Positions 8,385 through 15,768 of a DNA stretch of 64,000 bases are shown here, piece after piece (positions within the stretch are counted from its first letter, which is position 1; the number at the start of each line of letters is the position of its first letter). The notes below the pieces were generated by a model that ran no database searches, was not told the origin of the DNA, and saw only the letters and a program-made list of their open reading frames with translations. The translations under genes were made by a program, and so were the position numbers. Location of the stretch: positions 19,620 to 83,619 of the forward strand of contig DAOSIS010000017.1 of assembly GCA_035366835.1 (NCBI GenBank), written 5' to 3'. Source of the stretch: UBA6109 sp035366835 (GTDB lineage Bacteria > Desulfobacterota > Syntrophia > Syntrophales > UBA6109).

Positions 8385-8669
8385 CTATTTTCTGATTTCC
8401 AATTCATCGTCCTTCGTCAAAGATACTTTGCCACTGTAAACGGCCTCCTTAAATTTCCGCATAATCTTCTCGCCAATACGAACGGCGGCAAAAATTCCGG
8501 TTTTCTTCAAAATCTTCATGTCCTCCAAACCACTCTCGATTAAATTTCCCATTAGCTGACTTCTGGTTAAGCCGTTCTCCTCCGCCATCTCGTCAATCTC
8601 CGCAACGACGCTCGGCCGCAGCTTCACGGAATACTGTTGTTTCGGTTCCTGGACTGGTTTCCTACCCAT
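8385..8669 (-). CDS. Ribbon-helix-helix (CopG-like) DNA-binding protein
   Basis: A 94-residue protein. The segment QYSVKLRPSVVAEIDEMAEENGLTRSQL has the beta-strand followed by two helices typical of ribbon-helix-helix repressors, and the C-terminus is charged. It has its own promoter and the ribosome site GGGAGGTG, and is closed by a terminator. A small RHH protein next to a Rep gene commonly controls copy number or expression of the element. The target site is not identified. Confidence 0.75.
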   Translation of the reverse strand: MGRKPVQEPKQQYSVKLRPSVVAEIDEMAEENGLTRSQLMGNLIESGLEDMKILKKTGIFAAVRIGEKIMRKFKEAVYSGKVSLTKDDELEIRK

Positions 8670-8721
8670 AGCCGTTCACCTCCCACAATTCAGATACACC
8701 CTATAAAAGTCTGTTTTTGTC

Positions 8722-8749
8722 TCTATAACAATGCATAATTTTCTGTCAA
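8722..8749 (-). promoter_or_regulatory. Promoter of the ribbon-helix-helix gene
   Basis: On the minus strand TTGACA (8749-8744), a 16-nt spacer and TATAGA (8727-8722) precede the gene by about 50 nt. Both hexamers are near consensus. It lies just outside the cassette array and reads away from it. Confidence 0.7.
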
Positions 8750-8812
8750 GAGATTTTTTTCAGGAAGGTTTAACAGGCGGCGTGAATGGAGCCTTCAAGG
8801 GTGGGCGCGAAG

Positions 8813-8932
8813 GCTCAACAGCCGACAATAAGCGGACGAGCGTAGCAAGAGTGAGCGACAGCGAACGGTCCGCTTACGCACAGCTTGAGGGGCGCGGCTT
8901 TTTGCGCGTCACTCTCAAAGCTGTTGTTCGGA
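8813..8932 (-). repeat. attC site of cassette A
   Basis: On the minus strand the site opens with the R'' box TCCGAAC (8932-8926), just after the stop codon of the cassette A gene, and closes with the R' box GTTGAGC (8819-8813), a full match to GTTRRRY. The interior holds nested inverted repeats, including AAGCGGAC/GTCCGCTT. The R'' box is the exact complement of the GTTCGGA at the 5' end of the same cassette, as cassette circularisation requires. Beyond it, 8768-8819 contains another GTTAAAC and a GAGCCTTC/GAAGGCTC repeat that may be the stub of a further attC. Confidence 0.78.
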
Positions 8933-9539
8933 CGGTCTAAAGCTTCACTATCCGGGCGATGTCACTGCAGTCGCCCAACTCCAAAACCACATTCTTGTCT
9001 TTCTGTATGCCAAAATCCCCGACCAGCGCAAATCGGAATTCCTTCTGACTGGAAAACCGGACATTCTTTTGAAATATGCCCTCCACCCAGTGATATGCAC
9101 TGTAACTCCCTTCGTCTTTGTCGTACGTAACCGGACCCACTTTTAAACCATGGATTTTAGGTCTTAAACGAACAGCAGCGTCACGGATGCGGACAGCAAA
9201 TTGAAGAGTGTCTGTGATTTGAACTACGGTATCCCTGTCCTTCCAAGTGTTCAATATTAGAAAAGGGTCTGTCTCCATTGTGCTACACCAGACAAAGATA
9301 GGATTTGCGTAGACGGCTGTGCACCTGACTCCTTGGCGAATTGTAATGCTCACACACTCCATCAAGTCGCCTCGCTGAGGGTCTTCGTCTTCACGAAATA
9401 TCTCTATGTTTGTAAAATAGAGTACTCCTTTCTTCAGCAAGTCGTCAGCCCAGCTGCAACGATACGCCTTGTATACGCCTGGCAAAACAAATTCAATCCC
9501 GTCTTGGAAGATTGTACTCATCGGAAGCCATCCTCCGAA
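8819..9539 (-). mobile_element. Integron gene cassette A
   Basis: A 721-bp unit between two G/TT crossover points on the minus strand. It begins TTCGGAGG, where GGAGG also serves as the ribosome site of its only gene, and ends in the attC at 8813-8932. The 5' box GTTCGGA and the 3' box TCCGAAC are perfect complements. It is promoterless, as cassettes usually are. Confidence 0.75.
8937..9521 (-). CDS. Cassette A protein of unknown function
   Basis: A 194-residue soluble protein with no signal peptide or membrane segment. The stretch LLKKGVLYFTNIEIFREDEDPQRGDLMECVSI resembles a loose group of cassette and phage proteins in which a strand-rich start is followed by a YFR..ED..RGD-like motif, but no function is known to me. 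The gene fills its cassette: its ribosome site is the cassette's first bases and its stop lies 4 nt before attC. Base composition is more AT-rich than the chromosome. Confidence 0.7.
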   Translation of the reverse strand: MSTIFQDGIEFVLPGVYKAYRCSWADDLLKKGVLYFTNIEIFREDEDPQRGDLMECVSITIRQGVRCTAVYANPIFVWCSTMETDPFLILNTWKDRDTVVQITDTLQFAVRIRDAAVRLRPKIHGLKVGPVTYDKDEGSYSAYHWVEGIFQKNVRFSSQKEFRFALVGDFGIQKDKNVVLELGDCSDIARIVKL

Positions 9540-9637
9540 CGTGCGAAGTAACCTGCAGCCGGAGCGCGAAGCGCGGAGGGAACCAGCAAACCTGCAAGCG
9601 TAGCTTGCGGGCGGTCCGGTTGACCGAAATGATAGGT
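9534..9637 (-). repeat. attC site of cassette B
   Basis: On the minus strand R'' is ACCTATC (9637-9631) directly after the cassette B stop codon. A typical attC arm follows (ATTTCGGTCAACCGG), then internal palindromes (GCAAGC/GCTTGC and GAGCGCGAAGCGC-like repeats), and R' is GTTCGGA (9540-9534). R'' deviates from RYYYAAC by one base and from the complement of its own cassette's 5' box by two, so this site is less perfect than its neighbours. Confidence 0.72.
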
Positions 9638-10266
9638 TTCAGCTCCATTTCAGACCAAAGTACTTTTCTAGTAGGTAAAAGATCACGTCGGAATCTGTCT
9701 GAGTGTTGCACTGAGGTAGTTTTGTAAGCGAAATTTCTCGCATGATCTTGTTGACTAGACCGTAGTCCTTGGGCCGCATTTCAATGTAACCGTAGCCCTT
9801 CAAGAACTGGCTACTTCTGATTGGGAATTCTTTGTTACGAAAGACTATCTTGTCACCCGGGTAGAACCTGCACTCGTCATACTCGAAGTAGCCTCGCTCA
9901 TTCATCTGCCGGAGATAGGGTTGCACCCGATTGGAAAAAGTCTTCTCTGCAAGAAATACATAGAGGTCTATTAGATTCTTTATGTCCTTCTGCTTGTTGA
10001 AATTTAGCCCCATAAATAGGCCAGACTCGTCGAATGACAGCTTAATCTTCTTGCCACTGGACAAGGTTATATGGAGATAGGCACTTTCAGCCTCGCCAAC
10101 CTTCAGGAAGTTCATACGTTGCGTCGTCATAACTCGGGAAAAGAAGAGATTTGTGATCTCGTCAAACCGATACGAAGAGCCCTTATGAATGAAACCATCG
10201 GCAGTCACCTGAAATACGTTGTATTGGCTCTTCTCGAACAGCATGTGATGGGCTCCTGAAATCTAA
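9540..10266 (-). mobile_element. Integron gene cassette B
   Basis: A 727-bp unit between the G/TT points of the R' boxes at 10261-10267 and 9534-9540. It begins TTAGATTTCAGGAG, which supplies the ribosome site of the single gene, and ends in its own attC. Size and orientation match cassettes A and C. Confidence 0.72.
9639..10244 (-). CDS. Cassette B protein of unknown function
   Basis: A 201-residue protein. The first 80 residues are strand-rich (YNVFQVTADGFIHKGSSYRFDEITNLFF, then a KKIKLSFDESGLF stretch) and could form a small PH-like barrel; the rest is mixed and basic. I do not recognise a family. There is no signal peptide or transmembrane helix. It starts 22 nt into the cassette after CAGGAG and stops just before attC. 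Confidence 0.68.
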   Translation of the reverse strand: MLFEKSQYNVFQVTADGFIHKGSSYRFDEITNLFFSRVMTTQRMNFLKVGEAESAYLHITLSSGKKIKLSFDESGLFMGLNFNKQKDIKNLIDLYVFLAEKTFSNRVQPYLRQMNERGYFEYDECRFYPGDKIVFRNKEFPIRSSQFLKGYGYIEMRPKDYGLVNKIMREISLTKLPQCNTQTDSDVIFYLLEKYFGLKWS

Positions 10267-10332
10267 CGTTACTGCTGAGGTGCTGGTGAAGCGCGTAGCG
10301 TGTCACCAGTAGCCCCCAGCCCATTGTTGGCT
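10261..10332 (-). repeat. attC site of cassette C
   Basis: A short 72-bp attC. On the minus strand R'' is AGCCAAC (10332-10326) and R' is GTTAGAT (10267-10261), a full GTTRRRY match, with the central hairpin CTGGTGA/TCACCAG. R'' is the exact complement of the GTTGGCT at the cassette's 5' end (10972-10966). The site is read through by the cassette C gene, whose stop codon lies 2 nt before R'. Confidence 0.78.
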
Positions 10333-10971
10333 GCGTCTTTGATGGCCTCAAGCATTCCGCGATATTTCTGCTGGTAAACATCTGCATATCGTTCAGTGAA
10401 AGACTCAATACTATCGCCAACCCGAATCATCCAATAGAAGTAATAATGATCCTTTTTACTCGATAAGCGTGGTAGGGTTAACTCGGTATGGTGATTCAGT
10501 CCTCGTTTCGCGATTCGGCATTGTCCCGGCTGAATTCGGGGCAGTCCCGCTTCGTTGTCTAAGAACGCTGCTACGTATGCATTGCCATAGACAAGATTTT
10601 TCTCAATGCCTGGGAACTCAAGTCTCTGATGGTAAGAAAATTGGCCGCGGGCGATGCTTGTCGCAAGCATTATGTCGTGCTGTAAAACCGCGCGGTTCAA
10701 TTCCTCGACAACCTCTAAGAGCGCCTGTAACTGATTGTCCAAGCTCTCATGATCGTTAACAAACAGAACTGCACAATCCGAAATAAAAATGCCATGTACA
10801 CGCGGATGTGTATGTAGAACCTGGTAGCCTGATGTGTAGAAATGATCAAGTGCTTTTACGGCGCGGTTGTCATGCTTCATCATCTCTTTGAATCCCGAGA
10901 TATCAGCAAAAGCAGCGAAGGTTTCCCCATTATAGTCTGGTATCGGCATCCTTAGCCCTCCTTACAGCCAA
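10267..10971 (-). mobile_element. Integron gene cassette C
   Basis: A 705-bp unit between the G/TT points at 10972/10971 and 10267/10266. It begins TTGGCTGTAAGGAGG, so the ribosome site again lies at the cassette start. Its 5' and 3' boxes are perfect complements. It is the first cassette of the array in the direction of transcription. Confidence 0.76.
10269..10949 (-). CDS. Class III nucleotidyl cyclase-like protein (cassette C)
   Basis: A 226-residue soluble protein. FAAFADISGFKEMM near the N-terminus and GIFISDCAVLFVND about 40 residues later match the two metal-binding strands of class III adenylate/guanylate cyclase domains; Asp16 and Asp58 would be the metal ligands. The rest of the domain (helices and the strand IMLATSIARGQF) fits the ferredoxin-like core, and no sensor or effector domain is attached. 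The Pycsar anti-phage systems use single-domain cyclases of this kind, but they need an effector gene that is not present here. The last 20 or so residues are encoded by attC. The family call rests on motifs only. Confidence 0.6.
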   Translation of the reverse strand: MPIPDYNGETFAAFADISGFKEMMKHDNRAVKALDHFYTSGYQVLHTHPRVHGIFISDCAVLFVNDHESLDNQLQALLEVVEELNRAVLQHDIMLATSIARGQFSYHQRLEFPGIEKNLVYGNAYVAAFLDNEAGLPRIQPGQCRIAKRGLNHHTELTLPRLSSKKDHYYFYWMIRVGDSIESFTERYADVYQQKYRGMLEAIKDAANNGLGATGDTLRASPAPQQ

Positions 10972-11030
10972 CGATAGGACGGATGGCCGAAGGCCAAGCG
11001 AGCCTTAGCGAGCGGTCCGTCCTATCAGTG
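10966..11030 (-). repeat. attC-like site at the head of the cassette array
   Basis: On the minus strand a long inverted repeat, GATAGGACGGA (11026-11016) and TCCGTCCTATC (10983-10973), flanks GC-rich inner repeats and is followed directly by the R' box GTTGGCT (10972-10966). It looks like the 3' end of a cassette whose gene has been lost; no clear R'' box could be placed. No attI-like sequence or integron integrase gene is seen upstream. Confidence 0.55.
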
Positions 11031-11211
11031 GAATAGAGGGAAAACATTCTACCATATCAAAAACATAGATGGAAAGATTTTCCACTTATTACGATTTAAG
11101 TGGGAAAAATGGAAAATATTAAAATTGCATAATAAGGCTTCCAGACCGCCCTCCAATGGTGACCCATCTTAAACCGGACACTTCGGTTCTACCAAAACTA
11201 TTAAAAACATC
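11031..11211. other. AT-rich spacer between cassette array and toxin-antitoxin genes
   Basis: About 180 bp with long A/T runs and no credible gene on either strand. It separates the head of the minus-strand cassette array from the plus-strand toxin-antitoxin promoter. I see no attI site, although one cannot be excluded by eye. Confidence 0.5.
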
Positions 11212-11239
11212 TTGACAAATAGCTCACCCGGAGTATATT
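11212..11239 (+). promoter_or_regulatory. Promoter of the toxin-antitoxin pair
   Basis: TTGACA (11212-11217), a 16-nt spacer and TATATT (11234-11239). The antitoxin ATG lies 72 nt further on, behind a GAGGTGA ribosome site. AT-rich repeats between promoter and gene could be the antitoxin's operator. Confidence 0.7.
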
Positions 11240-11311
11240 AAACTACAAAATTAAAATTTTAGATAATTAACAAATTTTAAAACATGCGAAACAATATTGA
11301 GGTGAAGAAAA

Positions 11312-11587
11312 ATGCCTTTGATCAAAGTAAAGCAAAACTACCAAATCACGCTACCCAATAGCTTGCGCAAACATTTAAACATTGCCGTAGGCGACTACAT
11401 GGAGGTAGACAAGCAGGACGGTGAAATTGTGTTGAAGCCGGTCAAATTTGTGCATCCTGAACAGGCCTATTTTTACAGCAAGGAATGGCAGCATGACGAG
11501 GCTGAAGCCGATAAAGATATTGCCAAAGGGAGGATGCTTGGCCCGTTTGACAACGTGGATGATTTTGCGAAAGAGATGGAAAGCTAA
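11312..11587 (+). CDS. AbrB/MazE-type antitoxin
   Basis: A 91-residue protein whose first 45 residues form the SpoVT/AbrB swapped-hairpin DNA-binding domain (IKVKQNYQITLPNSLRKHL, then VGDYMEVDKQDGEIVLKPV). The acidic C-terminal tail (EWQHDEAEADKDIAKGR) is the likely toxin-binding part. It lies 11 nt before the toxin gene, in the antitoxin-first order of type II systems. The pair would stabilise the integrated element. Confidence 0.83.
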   Translation: MPLIKVKQNYQITLPNSLRKHLNIAVGDYMEVDKQDGEIVLKPVKFVHPEQAYFYSKEWQHDEAEADKDIAKGRMLGPFDNVDDFAKEMES

Positions 11588-11598
11588 CCGTCAAGAGA

Positions 11599-11856
11599 AT
11601 GAAATTATATCCGACAGAGAAGTTTAAAAAGCAATATCGCAAGCTTCCGCCAGTGATTCAGGATCTTGTAAAAAAGCAGCTGGCGTTTTTACTATCCAAC
11701 CCCAAACACCCATCTCTAAATATAAAAAAGATGAACGACCCTCGGAATATATGGGAAGGCCGGGTAACATATAGTTATCGCTTTACTTTCCAAATCGACG
11801 GTGAGCTCTACATTTTGCGGACTATCGGCACACACGACACATTAAACAAACCGTAA
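11599..11856 (+). CDS. RelE/ParE-family toxin
   Basis: An 85-residue basic protein with the RelE/ParE fold pattern: LYPTEKFKKQYRKLPPVIQDLVKKQLAFL helices, then NIWEGRVTYSYRFTFQIDGELYILRTIGTHD strands. Proteins of this type either cut mRNA on the ribosome or inhibit gyrase; the sequence does not settle which. It is translationally close to the AbrB-type antitoxin. It is the last gene before attR. Confidence 0.82.
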   Translation: MKLYPTEKFKKQYRKLPPVIQDLVKKQLAFLLSNPKHPSLNIKKMNDPRNIWEGRVTYSYRFTFQIDGELYILRTIGTHDTLNKP

Positions 11857-11993
11857 ACCCATTGTGGTATGCTTCCCCGTGAACAGTCTTACAGTTATTT
11901 GGTCGTGAATCTGGTCGGGACTTGAACGGTTTTGAGGGGTTTTGGCTGGTTAAAATCCTCAATAAAATTGCGGAATAAGGCTTCCCGGACGCG

Positions 11994-12040
11994 CTCTCAC
12001 GCCGGAAACTCGGGTTCGAACCCCGGTGGGACCACCAAAT
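11994..12040. repeat. Right attachment repeat (attR)
   Basis: A 47-bp exact copy of the tRNA-Glu 3' end (5851-5897), standing alone without the 5' half of a tRNA. It marks the far end of the element. A strong terminator follows 10 bp later, as would be expected for the original end of the tRNA gene. Confidence 0.93.
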
Positions 12041-12050
12041 AAATACAGAA

Positions 12051-12074
12051 TGGCTTGATGTTCTCATCAAGCCA
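12051..12074 (+). terminator. Rho-independent terminator, probably the original one of tRNA-Glu
   Basis: TGGCTTGATG (12051-12060) pairs perfectly with CATCAAGCCA (12065-12074) around a TTCT loop, and T-rich sequence follows. Its position just past attR suggests it ended the tRNA-Glu transcript before the element was inserted. It now lies 6.2 kb from the functional tRNA. Confidence 0.85.
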
Positions 12075-12234
12075 TTTTTCTTTTTCTGCCGTCATCCCCC
12101 ACCAAAATAGGGTGTTTATGGCAGGGAAAAAGTACCTCCCGGTACTCTCAGAAATATGCCGTCTAGGAGTCGATGTCTTGGCCTCCGGCTGTATGTGGCC
12201 TCCGGCTGTATGTGGCCTGGGGCGTCACTGTTTG

Positions 12235-13995
12235 CTAGACGGAGCCGTCTACGGCGAAGAGGGATTGGATTTTATTTTCGCGGAAGAGCCTCAGGCAGGC
12301 CTCCACGACTTTCTCATCGTACAGGATCCCTTTCTGCGCATCGATCTCCTTCATCGCAGCTTCGACCCCAAGTGCCGGCCGATGAACGCGGTGCGACGTG
12401 ACCGCTTCAACGACATCGGCCACCGCGAGGATCCGCGCCTCCATGAGAATCGCTTGTCCCTTCAACCCCCGCGGATAGCCGGATCCGTCCATCCTTTCGT
12501 GGTGCTGGCGAATGATTTCCGCGATCGGCCAGAGGAACTCGATGTCCTTGAGAATGTTGTAGGCTGTATCGGGGTGCATCCTCACGAGGTCGAGTTCCAG
12601 TTCCGAAAGATTGCTCGGTTTGCTCAGGATATCGACGGGTACCCAAATCTTGCCGATGTCGTGGATCGTCCCCGCGGTTCTGATGGCCTCCATGCTGTCC
12701 TGGGAGAGGCCCATCTCCTCGGCGATGCCGCGTGCGAGATTCGCCACCTTCCTCTGATGACCGGACGCGTAGGAGTCCCTTGCCTCCGTCATGGCAGATG
12801 TTGCTTGAATGATAGTGGTCAATACGTTCCCCATCGTCTCAAATCGCTGAAGGATCTCATCCTCTTTCCGTTTCCGCTCGGAAATGTCGCGGATGGCTGC
12901 GATGTGGACGAATCGATCATTGCGGAGGAAATGCCGGGCGGCGATCTCGCAGGGAAAGACCGTCCCGTCCTTCTTCCTGTGGTATCGGAGCGGAACACAG
13001 CCCTTGTGCGTCAGTGTCGCATGCCTCGTCCGCGCGGGTTCGTCCGAAAGGTCGGCCTGGTTCATCTTGAGGAGTTCCTCGTGTCCGTATCCGTAAAGAA
13101 CGGTCGCCGAATCGTTGGCTTCCAGGATGGCGCCCGTTTCGTTGTCGATGAGGAAGATCGCGTCGGACTCCATGTTGAAGAGCTGCCGGTACTTCTCTTC
13201 GCTCTCCCTCAGGGCATCCATCATCTCCCTCATTCTCGTGATGTCCCGGGCGATCCCATAGACCCCGTAGGTGCGACCGCTTACGATCATCGGGATATTG
13301 GTGACCTGGACGTGGAAGGGTGTCCCGTCTTTCTTGCGGCATTCGATTTCGTACGTCTGTGATTCGCCCTGAAAAGCCTTTCGAAAATGATCCCATGTCC
13401 TCTGAAGATCATGAGCGGCGATGATGCGATCAAAGGTCATAAGACGCAGTTCCGGCATCGAATATCCGGTCAACAATACTGTCTGCGAATTGGCGGTTAT
13501 GAACCATCCGTCAGGATCGAAACAGTAGACCGCGTCGGGGCTGTAATCGAAGAGGGAACGAAATTTCTGTTCGCTTTCCTGCAGCGCCTTCTCGATTTCC
13601 TCGCTGCCGGTGACATCGACAAGATTTACGAACAGATAGAGCTTTCCGCCAAGAGAGCAAGGCATGACAGACTTGAAGACCCTTCGACCGCTCTTAGGGG
13701 AAATCAGAGTCTCGTCCAGCGGCTCTTCCTCAGGCCGGAGATCATCCACTCTTGCCTGATCAATTTGCTTGCGCGTGGAGATGAGGTTTTGACAGATCCC
13801 TTCGAGGCTGCACTCTCCATCAACCATTCCGAAGAGATCGACAGCTGCTTTGTTGGCCTGTATGACGGTGCCGGTTTGTCCGTCGACAAGGACCATGCCC
13901 GCGCTGACCCTGTCACAGAGTTTGTTTTCAATGGAAACAGGTTTCTTGTTTGCTACGCCCTTCTGCTGTGCCTCCGGTTGAACCTCGTCATTCAC
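12235..13995 (-). CDS. Three-PAS-domain HD-GYP protein (predicted cyclic-di-GMP phosphodiesterase)
   Basis: A 586-residue cytoplasmic signalling protein. PAS domains lie at about residues 25-130, 140-258 and 266-372; the second and third end in the typical RDIT and RDIS motifs. A C-terminal HD-GYP domain (about 390-575) has the metal-binding His445-Asp446 in GTIHDIGKI and HHERMDGSGYP at 498-508. HD-GYP enzymes hydrolyse cyclic di-GMP. There are no transmembrane segments, so the signal is probably sensed inside the cell. It stands alone between the integrative element and a long intergenic stretch. The ligand of the PAS domains is unknown. Confidence 0.92.
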   Translation of the reverse strand: MNDEVQPEAQQKGVANKKPVSIENKLCDRVSAGMVLVDGQTGTVIQANKAAVDLFGMVDGECSLEGICQNLISTRKQIDQARVDDLRPEEEPLDETLISPKSGRRVFKSVMPCSLGGKLYLFVNLVDVTGSEEIEKALQESEQKFRSLFDYSPDAVYCFDPDGWFITANSQTVLLTGYSMPELRLMTFDRIIAAHDLQRTWDHFRKAFQGESQTYEIECRKKDGTPFHVQVTNIPMIVSGRTYGVYGIARDITRMREMMDALRESEEKYRQLFNMESDAIFLIDNETGAILEANDSATVLYGYGHEELLKMNQADLSDEPARTRHATLTHKGCVPLRYHRKKDGTVFPCEIAARHFLRNDRFVHIAAIRDISERKRKEDEILQRFETMGNVLTTIIQATSAMTEARDSYASGHQRKVANLARGIAEEMGLSQDSMEAIRTAGTIHDIGKIWVPVDILSKPSNLSELELDLVRMHPDTAYNILKDIEFLWPIAEIIRQHHERMDGSGYPRGLKGQAILMEARILAVADVVEAVTSHRVHRPALGVEAAMKEIDAQKGILYDEKVVEACLRLFRENKIQSLFAVDGSV

Positions 13996-14570
13996 GTATC
14001 CGAACCCCCTAAATCATAAGTCAGCTGCTTAAATGTAAGGGAAGTTACACAAGCCGTGTGAATTTGTCCACAAGTTAATCGATCATTCTCTAATAATATT
14101 AATCCGTTATATTTTGTTTAGCAAATTCCGGCAGTTTGATATTGTTTCAAGTGCTTTGTCTTCAATTTTCTATTATACGAATAGTCATGTTGTTATGTCT
14201 TGTTTTTCATAACTACGCGCGCTGTCTGTTTGCCGACCTCGAACCGTTACGATTTGACGGAGGCTGGAACGGATGATTGAGACGCCGGATCTCGCGCTTG
14301 GTAGCCATTTTCCCGGAACGTTTCCGGCTGCGGCGGCTTTTTTGCCCCCTACCTTAGGAGAACATTTCAAGCGATAAAGCAGCATTCTTCATCGAATCCG
14401 CAAAGCAAGCTGGTGTGGGTAGGCCGCTGCATGGGATGGCTGTTGCCCCCAAGTGTAAGGAGGAAAAGCAAAAGAAGGGTGACCTTCCCGGCTTATGAGC
14501 CAGAAAAGATTGCATGGGCCATTCTGAAACTTAAAGAGATAGCAGCGCGTCTTGCTTGGGGAGTATACCT
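13996..14570. other. Intergenic region without a recognisable gene
   Basis: About 575 bp. The first part (14030-14200) is AT-rich and probably holds the promoter of the minus-strand PAS/HD-GYP gene. The rest has short open frames on both strands but no protein features. No RNA gene or repeat could be recognised. Confidence 0.5.
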
Positions 14571-14672
14571 ATGGCAGCGTATGTTATTGTTCAAGTCGAA
14601 GAAGTCTCAGACGGGGCAGGTTTAGGAAAGTACTGGTGCTGTAAGAGGGTTTCGGGCGTTGTTGCACCGACA
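14571..14672 (+). pseudogene. Possible remnant of a DUF1330 protein
   Basis: The ATG at 14571 follows a GGGAG ribosome site and the start reads MAAYVIVQVEEVSD, followed by GLGKY, very like the N-terminus of DUF1330 proteins (MAAYVIVxxxxTDPxxxxxY). The similarity ends after about 30 residues and the frame runs into the sixA start region, while the family is about 95 residues long. It is either a truncated remnant or chance; homology should be tested. Confidence 0.35.
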
Positions 14673-14689
14673 AAAATAGAGGTGTACCC

Positions 14690-15142
14690 ATGGCTCTGTA
14701 TCTCATGCGGCACGGAGAGGCCGTCCTCAAGGAAATGAACGCCGACCGCCCGTTGTCGGACCGGGGCGAGAGGGAAGTAAGGCGCACGGCGGCGATGGCC
14801 GCAGGGAAGAACATCACCGTCGCCAGGATCTTTCACAGCGGCAAGAAGCGGGCGATGCAGACGGCGATGATCGCCCGGGAATATCTGCAGCCGCCCCCGG
14901 GGGTGGCCGAGACGGCGGGGATCGCCCCGAAAGACGACATCGCCAACGTCCTGCCCCTGATTGAAAAAGAGGACGACATCATGATCGTCGGCCACCTGCC
15001 GTTTCTCGAGAAGCTGGCGGCCTATCTCGTCACGGGGAATCAGGACAAGCGGATCGTCGAGCTCCCTACGGGCGGGATCGTCCGTCTTGACAGGGGAAAA
15101 AGGAAAGGCGTCTGGAAGGTCGCTTGGAAGCTGGCGCCGTAG
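14690..15142 (+). CDS. sixA: Phosphohistidine phosphatase SixA-like
   Basis: A 150-residue histidine phosphatase. The RHG motif lies at MRHGEA (residues 6-11), with the usual Arg in SGKKRAMQTA and the second catalytic His in MIVGHLPFLEKL. SixA removes phosphate from histidine in phosphorelay and PTS-related proteins. The start at 14690 follows AGAGGTG. It is monocistronic here. Confidence 0.85.
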   Translation: MALYLMRHGEAVLKEMNADRPLSDRGEREVRRTAAMAAGKNITVARIFHSGKKRAMQTAMIAREYLQPPPGVAETAGIAPKDDIANVLPLIEKEDDIMIVGHLPFLEKLAAYLVTGNQDKRIVELPTGGIVRLDRGKRKGVWKVAWKLAP

Positions 15143-15177
15143 ATTCTGGCCCATGGGCGGTCGGCTCGATGGCGTCT

Positions 15178-15768
15178 TCAGTAGCCGTACTTCTCCAGTT
15201 CATCCGGATCGACGAAATTTCCGTCCTGAAGATGCAGGGCATGCATGAATTCGTGGCCGATGCACGCCGGGCAGACCACGATCTTTCCATTGATCCTCTT
15301 GCCCCGGATGCGGATCACGCCGTCGGGATGGGAGTAGTTCGCAACGACGCCCCGGTGGAGCGCATCCGGATTGCCCATCACGATCACCTTCACCGTGATT
15401 TCCTTTTCGTGGTGGAGGGTGGGATCGGGCGGCAGGGCCTCGAATCCCCGCCACTGCGCGTCGAATCCTTCCATTCGGGCGATCGTGGAAGAGGGGACGC
15501 AGCCGCAGGTCAGGGCGACGGCGAGGAGCAGGAGAAGAATCAGCCGGCCTGCGGCGGATCTGCCGGGGATTCCCCGTTTGCGCGGCCCCTGGGTGCCGTC
15601 GCCGGTCCTGGCAGAAGACGCGGATGAATTGAAGCTCTCCGGAGCAAGCTCCGGAGAATCTTCGATCTCCAGGGAAGGGATCTCAAACAGGATCAGGATC
15701 CGCCCGCTTATCCCGCAGCAAGCTGCGAGGAATGCGCTCGCCGGTGGACTCATGATGCCGATTTGCAT
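15178..15768 (-). CDS. Lipoprotein with an HExxH metalloprotease-like motif
   Basis: The conserved part begins with a hydrophobic leader (GRLILLLLLAVALTCGC, near residues 74-90) that looks like a lipoprotein signal with a lipobox cysteine. It is followed by a domain that ends with CPACIGHEFMHALHLQDG. HEFMH is a zinc-protease type HExxH motif. The frame is open from 15768, but the first 70 residues look non-conserved, and a start nearer the leader, using a non-ATG codon, is likely. I cannot name the family; a periplasmic or membrane-anchored metallopeptidase is possible. Confidence 0.6.
   Translation of the reverse strand: MQIGIMSPPASAFLAACCGISGRILILFEIPSLEIEDSPELAPESFNSSASSARTGDGTQGPRKRGIPGRSAAGRLILLLLLAVALTCGCVPSSTIARMEGFDAQWRGFEALPPDPTLHHEKEITVKVIVMGNPDALHRGVVANYSHPDGVIRIRGKRINGKIVVCPACIGHEFMHALHLQDGNFVDPDELEKYGY

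Larger units (their letters stand above)
5851..12040. mobile_element. 6.2-kb integrative element in tRNA-Glu carrying an integron cassette array
   Basis: The ends are the 47-bp direct repeats at 5851-5897 and 11994-12040. From left to right it holds a frameshifted tyrosine integrase, an HTH protein, an HUH-type replication initiator and a ribbon-helix-helix protein, all on the minus strand. Three gene cassettes with attC sites follow, also minus strand, then a plus-strand toxin-antitoxin pair. No capsid, relaxase or conjugation gene is present. With integrase, Rep and small regulators it resembles a satellite or integrated rolling-circle plasmid. The cassette DNA is clearly more AT-rich than the flanking chromosome, which fits recent acquisition. 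Confidence 0.88.

Noticed and set aside
8650..11050. CRISPR array, considered because of the repeated GC-rich palindromes
   Set aside because: The repeats are about 700 bp apart, differ in sequence and flank genes; they fit attC sites, and no cas gene is present.
14413..14625. A 70-codon frame upstream of sixA
   Set aside because: No ribosome site or recognisable features, and it overlaps the better supported DUF1330-like start in another frame.
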